From Azadirachta indica (Eukaryota; Streptophyta; Magnoliopsida; Sapindales; Meliaceae): a stretch of DNA of 64,000 bases. The stretch covers positions 8,112,913 through 8,176,912 of the forward strand of contig CM040450.1 in NCBI GenBank assembly GCA_022749755.1, in the 5' to 3' direction. The notes beneath the pieces are model-generated. The model was given only the letters and a program-made list of their open reading frames with translations. It did not search any database and had not been told where the DNA came from. Position 1 is the first letter of the stretch. Each line of letters begins with the position of its first letter. The translations under genes were made by a program, and so were the position numbers. Below are positions 20,501 to 31,122 of the stretch, piece by piece.

Positions 20501-21545
20501 CAAATCATTATACTTTTGAGAAGGACAGGAAGAAAATTACTCTTGTACCACTTTCACCTAAAGAAGTTTATGAAGGTGAGCTTAGAAGAATGCAAAGTCA
20601 GAGAGAAAACAAGAGTGAGAAGAAAAGAATAAGTGAAGGTGTAACAAAGAAGGGTGAGTTTTCAAAAGAAAAGAGTGGCAAAAATAATGAGAAAGAAAAA
20701 AAAAAAAATGAGTTCGAATGGAGAGGGGCAGAATTCAAATGAGGGAAAAAGAGTGGAGGAAAAAGAAATAATTGAGTGTAAAAAGAAACAAGTGAGCTTT
20801 TATGCAAAAAGGAGTGATATTAGGGCGGCTTGGTTTTCCAACAAAAGTATACTTGTACTTATGTACAAAGAACTTTACTTAAACACTAATGACCTTTGTT
20901 TAGATCGAATTGTGTTTTTAAGTTTCATGGTAAGTGCTCAAGGCATTGAAGTTGATGAAGAGAAGGTAAGTGCTATAAAAAAATTGGCCTATTCCTAAAT
21001 CGATAAGTGAGGTAAGAAGTTTTCATGGATTGGCTAGTTTTTATAGACAGTTATTTTAGCACCATTGCGACACCCCTTACAGAGATAATTAAAAAGAATT
21101 GTACTTTTAAGTGGGACAAAGAACAAGAGCATGTATTTACTTTATTGAAAGATAAGCTTTGTAAGGCACCCATTCTTGCCTTGCCTAACTTTGCTAATAC
21201 TTTTGAACTTGAATGTAATGCATCAGGATTGGGCATTGGGGCTGTTTTTATGCAGGAAAAGAGGCCAAGTGCCTATTTTAGTGAAAAGCTCTATGGCGCC
21301 TCATTGAATTATCCTACTTACGACAAAGAGCTTTATGCTTTGGTTAGAGCTTTGGAAAACTGGCAGCATTGCTTGTGGCCTAAGGAATTTGTTATTCATA
21401 CTGACCATCAATCTTTGAAGTTCATTAAAAGTCAAGATAAGTTGAACAAACGACATACCAAATGGGTCGAATTTATTGAGACTTTTCCTTATGTGATTAA
21501 ATACAAGTAAGGTAAAGACAATGTTGTGGCTGATGCACTTTCACG
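20501..21545 (+). pseudogene. Family A charged linker and RNase H, RT core deleted
   Basis: The linker is Lys/Glu/Ser-rich up to LYKELYLNTNDL, then jumps to CLDRIVFL at about 20897. RNase H follows ([43 protein letters not shown]). The YFDD box is absent. A frameshift lies near 20985 and a stop near 21511. Confidence 0.86.
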
Positions 21546-22879
21546 GAGGTATACTTTATTTAATGCTTTAGATGCAAGAATGCTTGGATTTGAACATATT
21601 AAAACTCTTTATGATGATGATACTGACTTTTCTAGTATTTTCAAAGTATGTGAGAAAGCTGTATATGGTAACTTTTATAGAATGGATGGGTTTTTGTTTA
21701 AAGAAAATAAATTGTGCATACTTATTTGTTCTTTGAGAGAATTGCTTGTAAAAGAGTCTCATGGGGGTGGTTTAATGGGACATTTTGGCATTACAAAAAC
21801 TTTAGACACTTTAGATGAACACTTCTATTGGCCTAAAATGAAAAATGATGTGCAAAGAGTTTGTGATAGATGTGTTGTGTGCAAACAAGCTAAATCCAAA
21901 GTTTTAAATCAAGGTTTGTATACTCCTTTACATGTTTCTAGTGAATCTTGGACTAATATTTCCATGGATTTTGTTTTGGGTTTACCTAGATCGAAAAAGG
22001 GGAAAGATTCTATATTTGAAGTGGTTGATAGGTTTTCCAAAATGTCACACTTTATTTCCATGGATTTTGTTTTGGGTTTACCTAGATCGAAAAAAGGGAA
22101 AGATTCTATTTTTGTAGTGGTTGATAGGTTTTCCAAAATGTCACACTTTATACCTTATAATAAAACTGATGATGCCACTAATATTGCAAATCTGTTCTTT
22201 AAGGAAGTAGTGCGTTTGCATGGCATTCCAAAAACTATTGTTAGTGATAGAGATGTGAAGTTTTTAAGTCATTTTTGGAAAGTTTTGTGCAGTAAATTGG
22301 GTACGAAATTGTTATATTCTACTACTTGTCACCCACAAACTGATGGTCAAACAGAAGTTGTGAATAGAACTTTGGAAACTTTGTTACGTGCTATTATCGA
22401 AAAGAATTTGAAGAATTGGGAAAAGTGCATTCCATTTGTTGAATTCGCATATAATAGAGTTGTGCATTCTACTACTGGTTTTTCACCGTTTGAAATTGTT
22501 TATAGCTTTAACCCACTAACCCCTTTGGATTTAGTTCCTTTACCTTGTGATGAAAGAACTAGCTTAGATGGGAAAACGAAGGCAGAATTAGTGAGAAAAC
22601 TACATGCAGATGTGCGCAAGAACATTGAAAAGAAGAATCAACAAATTACAAACCAAGTAAACAAAGGACGAAGGCCCGTTGTATTCGAGCCTGGTGATTG
22701 GGTTTGGGTACATATGCGAAAGGAAAGGTTTCCAACTCAAAGGAAGTCAATGATAATGCCTACAAATTAGATTTTCCTGGTGAGTATACTGTGAATACAA
22801 CTTTTAATGTGGCTGATCTTTCTCCTTTTGATGTAGATGGTGAAGATTCGTGGACGAATCATCTTGAGGAGTGAAGGAA
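21546..22879 (+). pseudogene. Family A integrase with duplicated core segment
   Basis: A 414-codon open frame from 21526 carries the zinc finger ([27 protein letters not shown]). The catalytic core has [10 protein letters not shown] present twice in tandem, [13 protein letters not shown] and [13 protein letters not shown], so all three DDE residues are kept. The C-terminal domain starts ([14 protein letters not shown]) but a deletion of about 50 bp near 22747 changes frame before NVADLSPFDV. A purine-rich tract (about 22866-22879) precedes the LTR. Confidence 0.88.
21961..22152 (+). repeat. 96-bp in-frame tandem duplication in integrase
   Basis: 21961-22056 and 22057-22152 are near-identical. 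The unit is 32 codons long and covers the first catalytic Asp region. A change in the first copy gives Glu for Val. The frame stays open through both copies. Confidence 0.93.
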
Positions 22880-23207
22880 TGATGCAAATATGGATGCACA
22901 CAAGAGCAATGATCCAATTCAGCTACCTAATGGTCCCGTTACAAAAGCAAGAATGAAGAAATTCAAATATGCATTGAATGGGATGATTCAAGGTTTGTGA
23001 GATGATCTTGCAACAATTCAAGAGTGTAAGAAAGAGTCAAATATCAAGCTTAGACTTCAAGATAATAATCAGAGCTTGGTAACATTGACACAAATACAAG
23101 AAGGCAAAACCTAAAGATTAAAGCTTCTACGGAATTCAACTTCTCAAATTTGTATAAGGCCATATTCGAATGATGTCTCAAGTTTAATATACTCGGGGTT
23201 CGTATCA
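22880..23207 (+). repeat. 3' LTR, short form of family A
   Basis: 328 bp, TGATGCAAATATGG to GGGTTCGTATCA. It carries the same internal deletion as 17787-18114. Confidence 0.92.
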
Positions 23208-23212
23208 CACCG
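23208..23212. repeat. Target-site duplication CACCG, right copy
   Basis: This is the partner of 17782-17786. Confidence 0.93.
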
Positions 23213-24200
23213 GGTACAAAATCAATTTGATGTTCAATTCCTCAAATTTGAGGTAAACTAGGGGGCACCTCTTCAGGAAAGACATCCTCAAATTCTTGTA
23301 AAAGAAACATAACATTGCTTGGCAAGGATCTGGCAAAATCGTCAGTACACAAAAAGGCCTCCTTGTACATAAGTACTATAAGGAGTTCTTGTGAAAGTAA
23401 AGCTCTCTTGATCTCACTTTTTTTTGCAATAAAATTGTATTTCTCCTCTCTCACACACATCAACGTTGCAACTCTCTCATTTTTTCTCTTACTCTCTTTC
23501 ACATTTTTGCCTTTCTCGTTTTCTTTTTTCTTTTCACTTACTTTATGCATCTTTAATTGGTTTTCGAGAACTTGTTTTGGAGTCAATGGTACAAGTGATA
23601 TAGGTTGCTTTTTGATGGTAAAAGAGTATTTATTGGTGAAACTGTCATGTGTGACTCATCGATCGTACTGCTATGGTCTACTCAATAGGATGTGACAAGC
23701 GTGCATAGGAATCACGTCACAAAGGACCTCATCCTCATACTTGCCAAAAGAAAATGCCACCAACACTTGTTTTATTACTTTGATTTCTCCACAATTGTTT
23801 AGCCATTGAAGCCAGTACGATCGTGGATGTTTCATGGTAGGTAAAGACAATTTCTCCACTAATTCGGTGCTGGCCACGTTGGTGCAACTTCCTCCATCAA
23901 TTATAATGCCGCAAACTTTGTTGTTGATGAAACACCGAGTATGAAACAAGTTTTCCCGTTGATCATTTTCTGCCTTAACTTGTGCGCTAAGAGCTCATCT
24001 GGTTACTAATAATTCTCCTTCTACAGCATATTGCCCTTCGTAGTTATCTTCAAGAGATGGCATATCTTCTATTTCATCTTCTTCTTCTCCTTCCGACTTA
24101 ATCTCTCCTTTAACATTGATCACCATTACCCTTTTATTTGGGCATTGGCTAGCTATATGACCTCTGCCTTGACATTTAAAACACTTAATGTCATGATTTC
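23213..24200 (-). pseudogene. Family B RT start, linker, protease and zinc knuckle
   Basis: On the minus strand from about 24200: the knuckle CFKCQGRGHIASQC-like region (about 24130-24185), an acidic spacer, then protease with IIIDGGSCTNVAS (about 23890-23928). WLNNCGEIKVIKQVLVAF, HACHILLSRP and a Lys/Glu-rich linker (23242-23586) follow, ending EDVFPEEVPPSLPQI and IEHQIDFVPG at the A insertion. Catalytic Asp-Gly-Gly is intact; stops break the frame near 23670 and 23240. Confidence 0.87.
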
Positions 24201-25174
24201 TAGAAGCGGTGGATTCAATGCTACCTTATTTTTGCGGCACAACTTGTTTAGCATCCTTAGAAGCTTCGGAATTAGTCTTTGTTAATGGAAATTCCTGCCT
24301 TTTAGGAGTTGATCTCCATGAGTTTGTAGCAGTCATGCTTGCTCTTCTCCTGGCCATGCTTCTTCGCTTCAATTGTTGCTCAACTTTGATGGCTTGGTGT
24401 ACCATATCTGTCAACTCTACATAATGTTGCATTTCCATCACATCTGCGATCTTACGATTTAAACCATGTAAGAATTTAGCCATGGTAGCTTCTCTTTGTA
24501 GTATTCATCTACGCTTTTAGATCATTGAGTTAGACGCTGCAATTTGTTGAACAACTTCCGATGGTAGTAGTTTGGAATGAAACGTCTTCTCATTATTGTC
24601 TTCATCTCGTCCCACGTTTCAACAAGATATTCTTGATTTCTTCTCCTATCCTTCAACAATTTATTCCACAAATAATAGCATAATCAGTAAATTCAATGAC
24701 TGCAAGTTTTACCTTTTTGATCTCAGAGTAGTTGTGACAATCGAAAACCATCTCTATTTTCTTCTCCCACTCTAAATAAGCCTCAGGATCGTTTCTACCT
24801 TGGAACGGTGAAATTTTTACCTTAATACTTCCTAAATCATCATCCAACTTAAGTCTACCCAACCTAACTTCTCTATTCCCATAACCATGCAAATTCCTGC
24901 CCCGGTTCATTGGTGATTCATCTAACTCCTCATCATTCTCAACATTACTCCATTGTACCCTTGGTTGCACTTGCCTAGGTGGTTGTCTAATGGAAGAGCT
25001 TTGATGTTGCCCTCTTGATGTCTCTTCTTCCAACCTATCCATCCTCTCATGGATTGGTTCTAACTCAGACCTCATCATCCGTCTCATCTCCCCCAATAAT
25101 GCCTGCAATTGAAGGTTCGGGGTGGTTGGTTGTTGTACTCCCGCGGTTGAATTTTCTTTTTGATTGTGAGGCAT
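24201..25174 (-). pseudogene. Family B gag
   Basis: The frame starts at the ATG at 25174-25172 (MPHNQKENSTAGVQQ). It runs through a predicted amphipathic segment (LLGEMRRMMRSELEPIHERM), an acidic spacer, IKVKISPFQGRNDPEAYLEW and VIEFTDYAIICG, and further down KFLHGLNRKIADVMEMQHYV. Breaks occur near 24650 and 24490. Other copies are at 31123 (plus). Confidence 0.87.
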
Positions 25175-25646
25175 ATTTAAAATCTGTAAAACAAAGTTAG
25201 AAACCTCACAAGCACTCCCTCACGTGTTTTCACTCACTCTCGTATTTAAGCACTCAAATGTTCTCACACTCGCACACTCTTAATCAAAATGTCAGTGGCA
25301 ATTTTAAGATGAGAAGCAACTAAAACAAATCACAAGATTCAATAAGTAATTCTTAAGAAATTGATGCAAGCAATGACAATATTCAATCAAGAATAAGAAA
25401 TTATGAATATAATAGATAACAGCAATTCTCTTTTTTTTTTTTTTTTTTGCTTTGTTCTCCTTTTTTTTTTAAGAAGTAGAAATGAAAATATGAACTCAAA
25501 ATAAATTAAAGGAAGTAAAATACAAAATTCGAATTTGGACCAATCAAGGAGGAATTTGGCCATATTTTTTTTTTCAGAATTGTAATTTAAGAAGTAAAGG
25601 AACAATAAAGAGGTAGAGGATAACTTAAACTTTCCTTGAAACTAAA
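25175..25646 (-). other. Family B leader
   Basis: Noncoding. A T-rich tract (plus strand, about 25431-25470) and the GGCCAAATTCCTCC block (in element sense) match 16037-16296 and 30655-30905. In sense it ends in TTGTTTTACAG, 9 nt before the gag ATG, a candidate splice acceptor. Confidence 0.65.
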
Positions 25647-25658
25647 GCTCTGATATCA
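25647..25658 (-). other. Primer-binding site, initiator Met-tRNA type
   Basis: TGATATCAGAGC in element sense, one mismatch to the consensus, 2 nt from the LTR end. Confidence 0.88.
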
Positions 25659-25660
25659 AA

Positions 25661-26467
25661 TGATACGAACCTCGCCAATAGTGTGACGAAATCCAACACT
25701 GAATATAGTAAAGAACCCCAAGATTTTTCCAAGACGTAAGTTTATTGAGTTTTGACCCAATACCTATCTAGATAAGAACCAAAATTATGATTTACTCAAA
25801 TACCACACCAAGACCCTTAAGAAAACACTTAAAAATTTAGATGATAAATTTGGTTGTTTTGAACGCCATAAAAAATTAAACTTGAAGAGTTCAAGAAGAA
25901 GAACTTGCAAGAAATAACTTAACACTCAAATTGCTTGTTTCATTTCAAGAAATGAAAGCCTTTTTATAGGCAAATACAAAGGGGAAATGTCAAAAGTTAG
26001 GTTATCAATCTTACCTAATAATTTGACAAAATAAATTCAAACTTTATGACTTTTAAAACCTATAAATTTCAAACATAAAAACGTAAGCAATGATGTCATA
26101 TATATATGACATAAGCAATGACGTCGAATGTGTATCATGTAAGTGATTACATCATTTTAAAATTTTCAAAATTACATGAATGGACTATAATTTTCAAACA
26201 TTTTCATATTAGTCTTCTTGGACTCCGGTTACTTGAATGATGTTCACTGAGCCTAATTCTTCAAGACGTATGTTTTGAATTATATTTGAATCACACATCT
26301 TTTTAATTAGTCCATTTAAGGCACTTTCCAATGTCTTGGCTGTAGCTCTTGTAATCAGTCTACTCGGCACGCTTAGCGAATCATATAGATGCTGTAATTG
26401 AGTGTCTCCAACCTTATGTCTGAGGTTCTCCTCTTGTTTACATGGTTGCACAACTTCGTTTGCATCA
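25661..26467 (-). repeat. 5' LTR of family B (807 bp)
   Basis: Plus-strand ends are TGATACGAACC and CGTTTGCATCA. Homologous to 28680-29386, 29823-30587 and 36447-37024. The last codons of pol lie inside it, as shown by the SVNIIQVTGVQED frame at 26209-26487 in element sense. Confidence 0.9.
26089..26153 (-). promoter_or_regulatory. Repeated TGACG/ACGTCA-type motifs in family B U3
   Basis: Within 65 bp there are GATGTCA, TATATATATGAC, GACGTC and repeated ATGTAAG/GTAAGCAATGA words arranged as partial inverted repeats. TGACG-core sites are bound by plant TGA-type bZIP factors. The B LTR fragment at 46720-46790 has two complete GACGTCA words at the same positions. Regulatory use is inferred. Confidence 0.45.
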
Positions 26468-28157
26468 CTTTTACCATCAAAAAGCAACCTATATCACTTA
26501 TACCATTGACTTCAAAATAAGTTATCGAAAACCAATTAAAGATACAAAAAACGAGTGAAAAGAAAAAAGAAAATGAGAAAGGCAAAAATGTAAAAGAGAG
26601 TGAGAGGAAAAATGAGAGAGTTGCAACGTTGATGTATGAGAGAGAGGAAAAATACAATTTTATTACAAAAAAAAGTGAGATCAAGAGAGCTTTTATTTTC
26701 ACAACAGCCCCTTATAGTACTTATGTACAAGGAAGTCTTTTTGTGTATTGACGATTTTGCTGGATCCTTTTCGAGTAACGTTATGTTTCTTTTGTAGGAA
26801 TTCGAGAATGTCTTTCTTGAAGAGGTGCCCCTTGGTTTACCTCCATTCGAGGAATTGAACATCAAATTGATTTTATACCTGGTGCAACAATTCCGAATCG
26901 ACCAGCTTATAGAAGTAATCCTGAGGAGACAAAAGAACTTCAACGACAAGTTAATGAGCTGATGAAGAAAGGGTATGTTAGAGAAAGCATGAGTCCTTGT
27001 GCGGTTCCGGTGCTACTAGTACCTAAGAAAGATGGGACATGGAGGATGTGTGTTGATTGCCGAGCTGTCAACAATATTATGGTAAAGTATCGACATCCCA
27101 TTCCTCGATTAGATGATATGTTTGAGTTGCATGGATCTTGTGTGTTTTTTAAAATTGATCTTAAGAGTGGATACTATCAAATTAGGATGAAAGAAGGGAA
27201 TGAGTGAAAAATTGCATTTAAAACAAAATATGGTTTGTATGAATAGTTAGTTATGCCTTTTGGGTTAACTAATGCACCTAATATTTTCATGAGACCTATG
27301 AACCATGTTTTGTGTGCTTTCATTGGCAAATTCGTAGTAGTCTATTTTGATGATATCTTGATTTATAGCCAAAACTTGAATGATCATGTTGAACATTTAA
27401 AACTTGTTTTAGCGGTTTTAAGGAAAGAAAGGCTATTTTCTAATTTTAAGAAATGTACATTTTGCACGGATAAACTTGTGTTTCTTGGTTTTGTTGTAAG
27501 TGTTAAAGGGATTGAGGTCGATGAGGAGAAAGTGAAGGCAATTCAAGAATGGGCAACGCCTATTTCAACGAATCAAGTAAGAAGCTTTCATAAATTGGCC
27601 AGTTTTTATCGGCGCTTTGTTCGAGATTTTAGTAGCATAGCTACACCCTTAACCGAAGTCATCAAGAAGATGTTCTATTCAAGTGGGGAAAAGAGCAAGA
27701 AAAGACATTCAAACTTATTAAAGAAAAATTGACTAATACACATTTACTTGTTTTACCTAACTTTATTATTAAAACATTTGAGATAGAGTGTGATGCTTTA
27801 GGTACAAGAATCGGAGGTGTACTAATGCAAAAAAGAAAACCGATTGCGTACTTTAGTGAGAAACCTAATGGCGCGGCTTTAAACTATTCCACTTACAACA
27901 AAGAATTGTATGCATTGGTTCGAACTCTAGAAACTTGGCAACATTACCTTTGGCCTAAAGAGTTTGTGGTTCATACGAATCATGAATCCTTGAAACATTT
28001 AAATGTGCATCACAAATTAAGCAGAAGTCATGCCAAATGGATGGAGTTCATTGAGACATTTCCTTATGTGATCAAATACAAACAATGCAAAGAAAATATA
28101 GTTGCTGATGCATTATCACGCAGGTACAATTTACTTTCAACTCTTAATGCTAAATTG
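26468..28157 (+). pseudogene. Outer family B element: linker, reverse transcriptase and RNase H
   Basis: This resumes just after the minus-strand B insertion with the protease/RT linker, then [40 protein letters not shown] follows, and the RT core with an intact YFDD box (27343-27354). RNase H shows [28 protein letters not shown] and VADALSRRY. Stops at about 27207 and 27244 and frameshifts near 27680-27730 break it. At 28158 RNase H jumps to the last part of integrase. Confidence 0.87.
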
Positions 28158-28679
28158 CTTAAAAGCATGAGAAGATTGCTCGCCGCATGTTGAATTTGCT
28201 TATAATCGTTGTGTTTATTCTGCAACTAAGTTTTCACTTTTTGAAATTGTCTATGGTTTTAATCCACTAACTCCTTTGGATTTAACTCCTTTACCTATGA
28301 ATGAGCATGTTAATTTAGATGGCAAGAAGAAAGCTACTTTCATTAAGCAGATTCATGAGAAAGCAAAGCAACACATAAAACAACGAACAAAACAATATGC
28401 CAAGCAAGCCAATAAGGGATGCAAGAAGATTGTCTTTAAATCAAGAGATTTGGTTTGGTTACATATGAGGAAGGAGCGTTTTTTTCCTAAGCAAAGACGT
28501 TCTAAACTTCTACTAAGGGAAGATGGCCCATTTTGAGTAGTAGAATGCATCAATGACAATGCCTACAAACTTGAACTATAAGGCGAGTATGGGGTTAGTA
28601 CAACATTTAATGTTTCTGACTTATCTCCTTTTAATGTAGGTAACGATTTGAGGACAAATCCATTTCAAAAAAGAGAGAA
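28158..28679 (+). pseudogene. Outer family B element: integrase C-terminal part
   Basis: It begins FAYNRCVYSATKFSLFEIVYGF and continues GKKKATFIKQIHEKAKQHIKQR and FKSRDLVWLHMRKERF. NAYKLEL and TFNVSDLSPFNVG follow. The zinc finger and catalytic core are deleted. The purine-rich AAAAAAGAGAGAA touches the LTR. Confidence 0.85.
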
Positions 28680-29386
28680 TGATGTAAACAAAGTTGTGCA
28701 ACCACGTAAATAAGAGAAGAACCTCAGACATAAGGTTGGAAACACTCAATTATAGCATCTATATGATTCGCTAAGCGTGCTAAGTGGACCGATTACAAAA
28801 GCTAGAGCTAAGACATTGGAAAGTGTCTTAAATGGACTAATTACGAAGATGTGTGATTCAAATACAATTCAAGATATACGTCTTAAAGAATTAAGCTTAG
28901 TGAACATCATTCAAGCGATCGGAGTTCAAGAAGACTAACATGAAAATGTTCAAAAATTATATTCCATTTATATAATTTTAAGAATTTAAAATGATGTAAT
29001 CACTTACATCATACACATTCGACGTCATTGCTTATGCCATATATATATAACGTCATTGATTACGTTTTCATGTTTGAAATTTGTAAGTTTTAAAAGTCAT
29101 AAAGTTTGAATTTATTTTGTTAAATTATTTAAGTAAGATTGATAACCTAACTTTTGACATTTTCCTTTTGTATTTGCCTATAAAAAGACTTTCATTTCTT
29201 GAAATGAGACAAACAATTTGAGTATTAAGTTATTTCTTACAAATTCTTGTTCTTAAACTATTTCAAATTTAATTTCTTGCGGCATTCAAAATAACCAAAC
29301 TTATCATCTAGATTTTTAAGTGTTTTTTTAAGGGTTTTGGTGTGGCGTTTGAGTAAATCATCACACTATTGGCGGGGTTCGTATCA
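28680..29386 (+). repeat. 3' LTR of the outer family B element (707 bp)
   Basis: TGATGTAAACAAAG to GGGTTCGTATCA. The pol end (LYDSLSVLSGPITKARAKTLES) reads into it. A TATA box (CCTATAAAAAG) lies at 29178-29188 and inverted ACGTCATT words at about 29019-29060. Beyond 29386 is D gag, so the element was inserted in D. Confidence 0.89.
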
Positions 29387-29822
29387 ACGAATAATTTAAA
29401 AAGTTAAATACTAGACTGGATGAATTGTAATCCTCATTTATATGTAAAACCACTAGAAGACGTGTGTTTGAGGAGGAAGAGGAAGATGACTCGAATTTGG
29501 AAGAATTAAGTTCTAAACGAGGCAAGAAAACTGTTTAAAAAAGATATAACAAATTTGAGCAGCATAAAAATAAAGATTCTGACTTTTCAAGAAAAGAATG
29601 ATCCCGAAATATATTTTGAGTGAGAAAGAAAGGTTGAACACATATTTTATTGTCATAATTACTTTGAGGAGAAGAAAGTAAAACTAGCAGTTATAGAGTT
29701 CACAGATTATGCAAGCATATGGTAGGATCAATTGGTAATCAATAGGCGTAGGAATGAAGAGAGTTCAATTCAAACATGGGAAGAGATGAGATTGGTAATG
29801 TGCAAGAGATTTACACCCAACT
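29387..29822 (+). pseudogene. Family D gag, N-terminal part
   Basis: KKLNTRLDEL, KTTRRRVFEEEEEDD, an Arg/Lys-rich segment and the WWDQL/NRRRNE block (here frameshifted) match the D copy at 52163-52900. The gag start is cut by the B LTR on the left. On the right, gag is cut by a second B element, and it continues at 37025. Confidence 0.83.
29818..29822. repeat. Target-site duplication CAACT (left) of the B element at 29823
   Basis: The right copy at 37025-37029 is TAACT, one transition away. D gag reads on in frame across one copy. Confidence 0.85.
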
Positions 29823-30587
29823 TGATGCAAATGAAATTACGCAACCACATAAACAATAGGAGAAACTCACACATAAGGCTAGAGACACTCAATTGCAGCA
29901 TTTATATGATTCGCTAAGTGTGTTAAATGAACCAATTACAAGAGCTAAAGCCAAGACATTGCAAAGTGCTTTAAATGGACTAATTAAAAAGATGTGTGAT
30001 TCAAATACAATTCAAGATACATGTTTTGAAGAATTAGATTCAGTGAACATTATTCAAGCGATCAGAGTCCAAGAAGACTAATATGGAAATGTTTGAAAAT
30101 TATAATCCATTTGTGTAATTTTTAAGAATCTTAAAATGATGTAATCACTTACATCATACACGTACGACGTCATTGTTTACATTTTCATGTTTGAAATTTG
30201 TAGTTTTAAAAGTCATAAAGTTTGTATTTAATTTATCAAATTGTTAGGTATGATTGTTGGCCTAACTTTTGATATTTTCTCTTTGTATTTGCCTATAAAA
30301 AGGCTTTCATTTTTTAAATGAAACAAACAATTTTGAGTGTTAAGTTATTTCTTACAAGTTTTTGTTCTTGAACTCTTTAAGTTTAATTTCTTGTGGCGTT
30401 AAAAAACAACCAAACTTATCATCTAAATTCCTAAGTGTTTTTCTTAAGAATTCTTGATGTGGCATTTGGTTCTTATCTAGATAGGTATCGGGTCAAAACT
30501 CAATAAACTTGTATTTTAGGGAAATTTTGGAGTTCTTTACTATATTCGGTGTTAGGTTTTATCACATTATTGATGAGATTCGTATCA
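29823..30587 (+). repeat. 5' LTR of family B (765 bp)
   Basis: TGATGCAAATGAAA to GATTCGTATCA. The TATA box CCTATAAAAAGG is at 30292-30303, so transcription would start near 30325-30335. One ACGTCATT word is near 30169. Confidence 0.91.
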
Positions 30588-30589
30588 TT

Positions 30590-30601
30590 TGGTATCAGAT
30601 C
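30590..30601 (+). other. Primer-binding site, initiator Met-tRNA type
   Basis: TGGTATCAGATC has one mismatch to the consensus TGGTATCAGAGC and starts 2 nt after the LTR. Confidence 0.9.
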
Positions 30602-30613
30602 TTCGGTTCCAAG

Positions 30614-31113
30614 GCAAGTTTAAGTTATCCTTTACTTCTTCAATTAGAATTATGAAAAAAATACAAAAAAAAATTATTGTGGCCAAATTCCTCCTTCACT
30701 GGTCCAAATTCAAATTTTGTGCTTACTTTCTTCAATATATTTTGAGTTCATATTTTTATTTCTAGTTCCTAAAAGAAAATAAAACAAAAAGAAAAAGAAA
30801 AAGAAAAAAAGAAAAAAAAAAAGAAAAAGAAAAAGAAAAAAAAAGAGAATTGTTGTTATCCATTATATTCATAATTTCTTGTAATATTAACCTAATATTC
30901 CTTATTCTTGATCCAATATTATCATTGTTCGCATCAATTTCTTAAAAATTGCTCATTGAATCTTGTGATTTGTTTTGGTTGCTTCTTGTCTTAAATTGCC
31001 ACTTAAATTTATATTAAGAGTGTCCAAGTGTGAAGACATTTGAGTGCTCAAACACAAAAGTAAGTGAAAACACGTGAGGGAGTGCTTGTGAGGTTTATAA
31101 CTTTGTTTTGCAG
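30614..31113 (+). other. Leader with putative intron
   Basis: After the primer site AAG/GCAAGTTTAAG (minus-strand B copy: AAG/GAAAGT) resembles a donor AAG/GTAAGT altered at its second base. At 31102-31113 TTTGTTTTGCAG lies 9 nt before the gag ATG. A purine-rich AAAG tract (30776-30845) lies between. Splicing is inferred only. Confidence 0.4.
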
Positions 31114-31122
31114 ATTTCAAAT

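Larger units (their letters stand above)
17787..23207 (+). mobile_element. Family A element with short LTRs, RT deleted (5421 bp)
   Basis: A complete insertion with two 328-bp LTRs, a Met-tRNA primer site, gag, protease, linker, RNase H, integrase and a perfect 5-bp target duplication. RT is missing: the linker at about 20895 jumps to the CLDRIVFL motif at the end of RT. It therefore moved with another element's RT, or lost RT after insertion. It is the most recent datable event in this part of the nest. Confidence 0.92.
16297..26467 (-). mobile_element. Family B element (minus), 3' truncated, split by an A element
   Basis: In element sense: 5' LTR (26467-25661), primer site, leader, gag, protease, linker and RT start, the A insertion (17787-23207), then RT, RNase H and integrase up to GGLMGYFG at 16297. 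Integrase core and 3' LTR are missing. The right end sits in another B element, whose protease/RT linker resumes at 26468. Confidence 0.87.

Noticed and set aside
22877..23207. Short LTR of A as an unrelated family
   Set aside because: Its ends and first 300 bp match the 846-bp A LTR at 35106-35951; only the middle is missing.
26373..26949. Hydrophobic minus-strand frames resembling membrane proteins
   Set aside because: They are the antisense of the Lys/Glu/Ser-rich linker between protease and RT. The same shadow recurs at 7301-7587, 12493-12744, 20598-20807, 32777-33022, 43020-43317 and 51127-51378.
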